Shown piece after piece: positions 14,256 through 19,526 of a stretch of 20,988 nucleotides of DNA. A program made the translations under genes and the position numbers. A model generated the notes under the pieces. That model made no database searches. It was not told the DNA's origin and saw nothing but the letters and a program-made list of their open reading frames with translations. Each line of letters opens with the position of its first letter. Within the stretch, counting starts at the first letter, position 1. Origin of the DNA: a virus. Where the stretch lies: positions 1 through 20,988 of IMG/VR virus record IMGVR_UViG_3300038327_000030. One strand, given 5' to 3'.

Positions 14256-14609
14256 ATGGGGAAAAAGGTGCATTACATAAACAACAAAAGGTTTGAAGAA
14301 ATTATCCCCCTCTATCTTAGTACCCCGAAAGAATACGAAGATGAGTTGATGGAACTATTTGATCTGTTAATCACTAACATATTAGAATCGTTCAAGTTTA
14401 ATATAGACAAAGAAGATGCAAAGCAAGAGTGTTTTTTATTAATTCTCAAAACCCTCAAGAATTTCCAACCCTCTAAAGGGAGCGCATTTAATTACTTCAC
14501 TACTGTAATAGTGAATAATCTGAAACTCCTTTACACTAAGAACAAAAAGTACGAAATAAAGCTTACTGAATACCAAGAGCTAAAAGGAAATCACAAACCT
14601 AGTTCGTGA
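14256..14609 (+). CDS. 55: Short sigma-70 region 2 protein, probable late sigma factor (T4 gp55-like)
   Basis: 117 residues. In T4, gp55 replaces the host sigma on RNA polymerase and recognises the TATAAATA box of late promoters. Here residues ~50-92 match sigma region 2: a helix DKEDAKQECFLLILKTLKNF, the turn QPSKGSAFNYF (the F-x-P-x-x-G-x-x-F pattern), then an aromatic/hydrophobic helix FTTVIVNNLK that would contact the -10 element. There is no region 4, as in gp55. It is shorter than T4 gp55 (185 aa), and the hydrophobic C-terminal tail by which T4 gp55 binds the sliding clamp is not seen: the protein ends in polar residues. It is on the opposite strand to nearly all other genes and its 3' end overlaps the next minus gene by 19 nt. 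Assignment rests on fold pattern and context. Confidence 0.62.
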   Translation: MGKKVHYINNKRFEEIIPLYLSTPKEYEDELMELFDLLITNILESFKFNIDKEDAKQECFLLILKTLKNFQPSKGSAFNYFTTVIVNNLKLLYTKNKKYEIKLTEYQELKGNHKPSS

Positions 14610-14917
14610 TATATCTTAGATAAGTAATCCTCTGATTCCACACCCCCCCTCTTAAGAAGAACCAAATGAGGTAGCTTTGTAGTTTTAAAAATTACAAACG
14701 CATGAGGCATAGTGAAACTATCCACAATGAACAGAGGCTTTGCCCTTTTATTAGGGTCTGGGTGAGAGAGCTTCTGCTTGATATCGTCTACCAAGGTCTT
14801 GGAATGAGCATCCCACAGGGAGACATATAAGATACCAAGATCTTGCTTGGTTTTCTTTTGACGCTTAATAATTTTATTAAGCTCATTCTCAGTTTTGAGA
14901 AAAATAGGGCTGTACAT
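14591..14917 (-). CDS. Thioredoxin-fold-like protein lacking the CxxC motif
   Basis: 108 residues. LGILYVSLWDAHSKTLVDDIKQKL (about 28-51) looks like the first strand, active-site loop and helix of a thioredoxin fold, but DAHSKT stands where WCxxC would be. FVIFKTTKLPHLVLLKRGG (about 75-93) resembles the strand, cis-Pro loop (TKLPH) and following strand, and a C-terminal helix ends the chain. There are no cysteines at all, so no disulfide chemistry is possible; a binding or scaffold role is more likely. The start overlaps the upstream stop by one base (TAATG), so it is coupled to the ribbon-helix-helix-like gene. The fold call is tentative. Confidence 0.45.
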   Translation of the reverse strand: MYSPIFLKTENELNKIIKRQKKTKQDLGILYVSLWDAHSKTLVDDIKQKLSHPDPNKRAKPLFIVDSFTMPHAFVIFKTTKLPHLVLLKRGGVESEDYLSKIYHELGL

Positions 14918-15270
14918 TACTCTACTACTTCAATAGAGCCGCTGGCCTGAGCCTCGTCAACACCTATCAGGTTCCCTGATGTATCAAAGGTGAACCCAGA
15001 AGCTTCATACTCTTCTCGGTGATCCTCCATGTGTTTAACAAGGTTGGTAGTTAGTTGTTCTTCTAGAGAGCGAACCCCATTAAAGAAAATGGAACGAACA
15101 AAGTCGCTCATGGTGATCTCATCAGGTTTTACATTACTAGCAAAATTCTTAAATGCTTCTGCCTCTTCTTGGTTTAGTTTTAATTGAAACTTCATTCTAT
15201 TCTTACTCCGATACTCGGTTTTAATATTCCACCCTTCTGGGTTAAATGTTATCTTGTTTTCTGCATTCAT
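14917..15270 (-). CDS. Small protein with a ribbon-helix-helix-like segment
   Basis: 117 residues, acidic overall. The segment MKFQLKLNQEEAEAFKNFAS followed after a short linker by ITMSDFVRSIFFNGVRSLEE (about residues 26-72) has the strand-helix-helix form of MetJ/Arc-type DNA-binding proteins, with alternating polar/apolar residues in the strand and a Ser-capped second helix (TMSDFVRS). The linker between helices is longer than usual. The C-terminal ~45 residues are acidic and probably flexible. It starts 11 nt from the CTATAATAG motif at 15282-15290, without a clear ribosome site. It could be a small transcriptional regulator acting near the divergent promoter, but no target is known. Confidence 0.5.
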   Translation of the reverse strand: MNAENKITFNPEGWNIKTEYRSKNRMKFQLKLNQEEAEAFKNFASNVKPDEITMSDFVRSIFFNGVRSLEEQLTTNLVKHMEDHREEYEASGFTFDTSGNLIGVDEAQASGSIEVVE

Positions 15271-15281
15271 GTCCGATTAGC

Positions 15282-15290
15282 CTATTATAG
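15282..15290. promoter_or_regulatory. Promoter-like 9-mer in the divergent gap before the nuclease gene
   Basis: CTATTATAG on plus, CTATAATAG on minus, identical to the copies at 834, 14244 and 18785. It lies in the 36-nt divergent gap between the ribbon-helix-helix-like gene (minus, start 15270) and the nuclease gene (plus, start 15307). On the plus side it is followed by a good ribosome site, AAAGGAG at 15294-15300. A single near-palindromic box could serve both genes. Confidence 0.5.
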
Positions 15291-15306
15291 TACAAAGGAG
15301 ATATTC

Positions 15307-15825
15307 ATGGAAGATAATTACGATTTAAATGAACTTCGCAAAAAACCTAAGAGGAAGAACAGCCGAACCAAAGGTAACACCTTCGAACGACAGATAGCAA
15401 AGCTACTCAATGATAGATTCAAGACCACAGAATTTTCGAGAAGTCCAGGATCTGGCGCGTTCGCCTCCACCCATACAGTCCCAGATCACTTAAAGATTTA
15501 TGGAGACTTGATAACCCCTAATAAATTTAGATTTTGTATTGAATGTAAGAAAGGATACAAGCATTTAAACCTTTATAGTTTATATAATCATAGCTCAGAT
15601 TTATGGAAATTTATAGAACAATCTGAAAAAGATTCAGGAAAATGTTCAAGGATACCCCTGGTGATCTTTAAACAGGATAGACAGCCAGCACTAGCTATTA
15701 TCCCACAATCAGTAGCAGTAACAGAGGATATTAAGTACATAGAAATCCATAACGGAAAACACTATAGGGTCTATCTATTTGAGGAACTCCTAAAGTGCTG
15801 GGACTCTATGTGGTTTGATCTATAA
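15307..15825 (+). CDS. PD-(D/E)XK nuclease, probable Holliday-junction-resolvase-like
   Basis: 172 residues. A Lys/Arg-rich start (RKKPKRKNSRTKG) leads into NTFERQIAKLL with Glu27, then SRSPGSGAF (45-52), GD67 (IYGDLI) and IE79-C-K81 (FCIECKKG). These are the E...GD...ExK residues of the restriction-endonuclease-like fold, in the arrangement seen in archaeal/phage Holliday junction resolvases (FER-x-x-A...R-x-x-G-S...GD...ECK). The substrate is inferred: the enzyme may resolve recombination intermediates before packaging, replacing T4 gp49. The ATG at 15307 is chosen because AAAGGAG lies 6 nt before it; an in-frame start at 15184 would place 41 extra residues across the divergent gap and the opposite gene. 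The 3' end overlaps the convergent 991-aa gene by 20 nt. Confidence 0.75.
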   Translation: MEDNYDLNELRKKPKRKNSRTKGNTFERQIAKLLNDRFKTTEFSRSPGSGAFASTHTVPDHLKIYGDLITPNKFRFCIECKKGYKHLNLYSLYNHSSDLWKFIEQSEKDSGKCSRIPLVIFKQDRQPALAIIPQSVAVTEDIKYIEIHNGKHYRVYLFEELLKCWDSMWFDL

Positions 15826-18781
15826 GTTTTTCTAAGAGAGCTTGTTGTCCTTGGAGGAACTGTGTGAGAAGATCCTCTTCTTTACTATGCACATCTCGAT
15901 TTCGTTCTCGAACAGCACTAGTATCACTCAAAGCGGCCATCCCTACTGTGGTAACAGCAGTTACACCTGATGGTTTTCTTTCAAACGAAACACCTCCTAA
16001 AGGTTTCTTACCATCTCTAATTGACCAAGAAGCTGTTCGTTGTCCTCCTCCTGAAATTCCACCTTCTAAAGAAAGGTCACCACCCATAACTCCCGCAATC
16101 ATACCGTAGATACCAGCATTAATACACCCCATAACCTGCTCCACTCCTCCTAGTTTCTCTTCTTGCTTTTCTTTTCCAGCCTCTACCTCTTCTGTTCCCA
16201 TTCCTCGCACATCCTTTGCACACTCATGAAGAGAGCCCCCGTCCCTACTCATTCTAAACAAAAGATAGGCTTTAGCTTCAGCAGACATAGGCTTAGACTT
16301 ATCATATTCTGGATTCTCTGGGTCGAAGTTCGCAGCCTCTCTACCCTCCCCCAACAACCGTGACAACTCGGCTATCTCAATATCTTCCTTAACTTTATCT
16401 AATTCTTCTTGATCTTTAGGATTGGGAGTACCATTACCTTGGAGAGCAGCTAACGCACGGTTAGCAGCCTTACCCCTCTCTTGATTTTTTGTATTCGCTG
16501 CGTCCCCACCTCTTGCCCTTAACCAGCTTGTAATAATAGCTTGCCCAGAATCCTCAATAAGCAGACCATCGGGGTCTGAAGGTTTGCTTCCGCTCAATAA
16601 CCCATGAGTTACAGCAAGTCTCGCATCTAATTTGCCTTGCATTTCACATGCAGCCTCCTTCATTGTCTTTGCTTCTCCCTTCTTATCCCCCTCCGTATGC
16701 TTACCCCAAGGTGCTTCTCCTAGTGCTTCTTCGTGAGCTTTAGAACAAGCATCTAAGCGTCTATCATTAGCCTCATAAAAATCTCTTTCCATCTTGCGCC
16801 TTTCCACTTTAGCGATTGCTTCTTCATCACCCCCAGCCGCAGCATCGGCTAACTCCTTATCCTTTTCCTTCTCCACTTCACTATCCCTATCACATTCCTT
16901 AGACATAGCAGAACTCAGGCCTTCCCCCATCTTAGTTCTTCCTGAGCGAATATTAGTATGAGTTTTAATCTCAACATCAATCTGAACATTATCGTCAGAG
17001 GTATCTTCTCCTTCTTCGGCTGCTTCGCTTACTTCGGGATCTACGGGTCGAGCTAAGTTGTCCCATCCCATCCCCTCTCCTGTACATTCAGAAAGCTTCT
17101 CTAAAGCTTCCGCTGGAGTGCCCTTCTCATTCTCCTTCATCTCCGCTGTCCATTTTGCGGCACTCTTTTTAGTAGCAATCTTTTTATTATCAGTCTTTTG
17201 ACCGGGAAGATCTGAGCCAACCTTTCCTTCAACTGTGGAATCAACTATGTCTAAGCTACCATATACCTTACCGAATCCTCGGGTGGAGGCAACGAGAATA
17301 ACCAAAGCTTTTGTTCCATCCTGACCTGGTTGTGTCACTCTAGATAATACAAAAGCAGCTTGTTCCTCTGTCCAACCCTCTCCATTAGGGGGGTCAGAAG
17401 TCAAATATTTTATAGCAAGCTCTGTCATCTTTGCATCTCCTAAGTCGGAATCAATGTCTACCAAACATTGTTGACCCATAGCACACAAACCTTTTGCAAA
17501 CATTTTTCTAGCTTCCTCCGCTGTAGTTTTATCAGCTAGGATTTCTGCGATCTTAGCGTCTGCTAAAGCTACTACTTCATCACAGTTCATTCTACCTTTT
17601 GCTGGTCCTGATCTAGTATCCCCTTCACAGTTCTCCATGTCTGCCATCAAACCCAAGTCGGCTAGAACGGCAGCATGTTCAACCAAGGTTCCTCTTCTAG
17701 CGAAGTTAATATCCTTTCCTTCGGAAACCTTAGGAGCTTTAATAGGTTTAATATAACATGCAGTGTAGCCCTCACTATCTTTATCTGGGCAGTTTTTATT
17801 ATGATGGTCAATGGCTTTAGCAATTTGCTCTGCCATGTTAGTAGCAATATCATTAGTTCTGTTAGCATTCTGTCTATAAGACATATAAATGCCGTCGAAG
17901 GTTACTCCATTAGGAGTTACTTTAATACTGTCTGATAACTCTCCTAAGGCTTTAGCGGTTATTTCTTTAGGAAGATCTCCTTTACCGTCCCAACCCCTTA
18001 GTGAAGAGATTGTCTCGGTAGCTTTAGCGTAAGATTTTAGAGCCGTTAAAGCCTTTTCAGGGTCTATATCAGGTGAGTTATATAACTTATCTACAATGGT
18101 AGGGTTCTCAGCAGCAGCACCCGTTACCCCTAATCCTTGCTCTTCCTCTTTCCCCTTCTTAAAAATAGAATTAATAATTTTTTGAAGTCTACTGTGTTGT
18201 TGGTTAGGAATGTAGCCGGGAAAAAACGGTTGCTCATCAGCAATATTACCATCTTCATCTTTAGTTAAAAGACCATCCTTCTCCTCGTCCCCATTTATAA
18301 GACCTTGAAGCTTCTCTGCAATAGCTAAGGTCTCTTCTTCTGGGGTGAATTCGTCCGTCTCCTCAGAACCCCCACCCGCATCTCCCGGAGGAGTTTCCGG
18401 GGCACCTTTTTTCTTAAAGGGTTTAGCCTCCTCCCCACCAAACATAATACCCCAGTATTTATTAGCGGTCGGCTGTTTACCCCTCTGACCGTCCGCATCT
18501 ACGATGGCAACCCATTGAACTTGGTTAGTAGAACCTTTGTTAACTGTATCCCCAGCCATAATGGAACCAGTCTTAGTTTTATATAAACGGATCTCGGTTC
18601 CCGGAAAAGGTCCCGCTGCTGTCTCAATACTATCAGCCTCCCCAGCAGTAGAGACAATCTTTTGGATATTCTTCGCCTCCTCGCCTCCTGCTTCCACCTC
18701 ATCACCCTCACGCAAGGATAGCTTAAACTTCCTGCGTTTCAACTGGTTATAATTTTCTAACAGGGCGTAGTAATATTCCAT
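15806..18781 (-). CDS. 991-residue acidic protein of unknown function next to the tail genes
   Basis: No family was recognised. The N-terminus MEYYYALLENYNQLKRRKFK is a compact amphipathic helix followed by a basic patch; the rest is very rich in Glu, Ala, Lys, Asp and Gly, with Gly/Pro-rich linkers (for example PETPPGDAGGG near 130). Many regions look helical and coiled-coil-like (EKEKDKELADAAAGG, RRKMERDFYEANDRR). Cysteines recur about every 50 residues from the middle onward. A hydrophobic patch CINAGIYGMIAGVMGG lies near residue 880, and a Gly/Ser-rich C-terminal part ends in a helix (LLTQFLQGQQALLEKLIDQ). Its place just after sheath and tube, behind its own promoter-like motif, suggests a late gene for a virion or assembly protein. 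The start ATG is 3 nt from the motif with no ribosome site; a stop codon two codons upstream rules out a longer form. Confidence 0.75.
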   Translation of the reverse strand: MEYYYALLENYNQLKRRKFKLSLREGDEVEAGGEEAKNIQKIVSTAGEADSIETAAGPFPGTEIRLYKTKTGSIMAGDTVNKGSTNQVQWVAIVDADGQRGKQPTANKYWGIMFGGEEAKPFKKKGAPETPPGDAGGGSEETDEFTPEEETLAIAEKLQGLINGDEEKDGLLTKDEDGNIADEQPFFPGYIPNQQHSRLQKIINSIFKKGKEEEQGLGVTGAAAENPTIVDKLYNSPDIDPEKALTALKSYAKATETISSLRGWDGKGDLPKEITAKALGELSDSIKVTPNGVTFDGIYMSYRQNANRTNDIATNMAEQIAKAIDHHNKNCPDKDSEGYTACYIKPIKAPKVSEGKDINFARRGTLVEHAAVLADLGLMADMENCEGDTRSGPAKGRMNCDEVVALADAKIAEILADKTTAEEARKMFAKGLCAMGQQCLVDIDSDLGDAKMTELAIKYLTSDPPNGEGWTEEQAAFVLSRVTQPGQDGTKALVILVASTRGFGKVYGSLDIVDSTVEGKVGSDLPGQKTDNKKIATKKSAAKWTAEMKENEKGTPAEALEKLSECTGEGMGWDNLARPVDPEVSEAAEEGEDTSDDNVQIDVEIKTHTNIRSGRTKMGEGLSSAMSKECDRDSEVEKEKDKELADAAAGGDEEAIAKVERRKMERDFYEANDRRLDACSKAHEEALGEAPWGKHTEGDKKGEAKTMKEAACEMQGKLDARLAVTHGLLSGSKPSDPDGLLIEDSGQAIITSWLRARGGDAANTKNQERGKAANRALAALQGNGTPNPKDQEELDKVKEDIEIAELSRLLGEGREAANFDPENPEYDKSKPMSAEAKAYLLFRMSRDGGSLHECAKDVRGMGTEEVEAGKEKQEEKLGGVEQVMGCINAGIYGMIAGVMGGDLSLEGGISGGGQRTASWSIRDGKKPLGGVSFERKPSGVTAVTTVGMAALSDTSAVRERNRDVHSKEEDLLTQFLQGQQALLEKLIDQTT

Positions 18782-18784
18782 AGT

Positions 18785-18793
18785 CTATTATAG
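18785..18793 (-). promoter_or_regulatory. Promoter-like 9-mer CTATAATAG before the 991-aa gene
   Basis: The minus strand reads CTATAATAGACTATG, where ATG is the start codon of the 991-aa gene; only 3 nt separate motif and start. The sequence around it is nearly the same as at 14239 (CTATAATAGACTAATG). It lies immediately 3' of a 10-bp hairpin (18794-18831), giving a terminator-then-promoter arrangement between the tail tube gene and the next gene. Confidence 0.55.
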
Positions 18794-18831
18794 AGAAAGC
18801 CCAACCCAGAGGATTCTAGGCTGGGCTTTCT
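18794..18831 (-). terminator. Hairpin between the tail tube and 991-aa genes, probable terminator
   Basis: AGAAAGCCCA (18794-18803) pairs perfectly with TGGGCTTTCT (18822-18831), and CC/GG inside the 18-nt loop may extend it. On the minus strand the 3' arm ends in CTTTCT and continues into the promoter motif without a clear U tract, so termination may be incomplete. It lies 43 nt past the tail tube stop and would separate sheath-tube transcription from the next gene. It could instead stabilise the 3' end of the tail tube mRNA. Confidence 0.6.
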
Positions 18832-18874
18832 ATCCGATTAATTTGTGTTACTTAGAAACGAGGCCGCTTGATGA

Positions 18875-19510
18875 TCAAGTCGTGTAGCTGACATGCTCCA
18901 TGAAATCATAGCGGAACACAACCTCAATTGTGTGGAAATCATTGGTAGAGTAGTTAAACTCAGCAGTCTTCCAACTCTTAGGATACACACCGAAGAGGCG
19001 AGTTTCCATTAAGGGTTGCCCATGTGCATCCAAAGAGACAATGGTTGCTCGTTGAGCTTTCCACCCAGTCCTAGGTGGTTTATCGGCGCTGTTGGCATTG
19101 AACTTACCGCTCATTGGATCATAGATTGAAGAGAACCAATTCCATAAGGTATTAGCTATCTGGGGCTGATAAAGGTTATCAAAGGTCACAGTAAGTTCTT
19201 CGGGAGAAGCTTTACCGGGATAGAAAACCTTATCATTTACACGGTGAACTTCAATGTCTTCCGTGGAAAAGCCCGCTGCGGTTACTTGCTTACAAGCTAA
19301 AGTCAATTTTTCGTGACCACCAGGGGCAGGAGGCCCCACCCCTCCTGGTGCATCAGCCCCACCTGGGATGACGAGGTGCATCTCAAATTGATACGCTCTT
19401 ACAGAATCCAAACCCTCTGAGATGACGGGTAAACCTCCCTCAAAGTTGTTTGATCTGTTTGCCGTAGGGTTATCTGTGTTATAATACGGTGTATTTAGTA
19501 AATTTGCCAT
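18875..19510 (-). CDS. 19: Tail tube protein, T4 gp19-like
   Basis: 211 residues. Forms the inner tube of the contractile tail through which DNA passes. RAYQFEMHLVIP near 40-50, then AGFSTEDIEVHRVNDKVFYPGK and EELTVTFDNLYQP (about 78-113), LWNWFSSIYDP, and the C-terminal TRLFGVYPKSWKTAEFNY...TIEVVFRYDFME match the beta-sandwich of the gp19 family, in which the tube protein is built on the same fold as baseplate tube initiators. Longer than T4 gp19 (163 aa), partly from an N-terminal extension and a Gly/Pro/Ala-rich loop (GGADAPGGVGPPAPGG, near 50-65). AGGAG (19520-19524) lies 9 nt before the ATG. It is 16 nt downstream of the sheath gene, the conserved gp18-gp19 order, and is followed by a hairpin. 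Confidence 0.92.
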   Translation of the reverse strand: MANLLNTPYYNTDNPTANRSNNFEGGLPVISEGLDSVRAYQFEMHLVIPGGADAPGGVGPPAPGGHEKLTLACKQVTAAGFSTEDIEVHRVNDKVFYPGKASPEELTVTFDNLYQPQIANTLWNWFSSIYDPMSGKFNANSADKPPRTGWKAQRATIVSLDAHGQPLMETRLFGVYPKSWKTAEFNYSTNDFHTIEVVFRYDFMEHVSYTT

Positions 19511-19526
19511 AGTTAAATTCTCCTAA

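Noticed and set aside
15184-15306. Upstream in-frame extension of the nuclease gene
   Set aside because: It would run antisense through the ribbon-helix-helix-like gene and across the divergent promoter box; the ATG at 15307 has a good ribosome site.
18867-18879. Odd palindrome CTTGATGATCAAG overlapping the tail tube stop codon
   Set aside because: The arms are only 6 bp around one base, too tight to form a hairpin, and a better stem lies just downstream.
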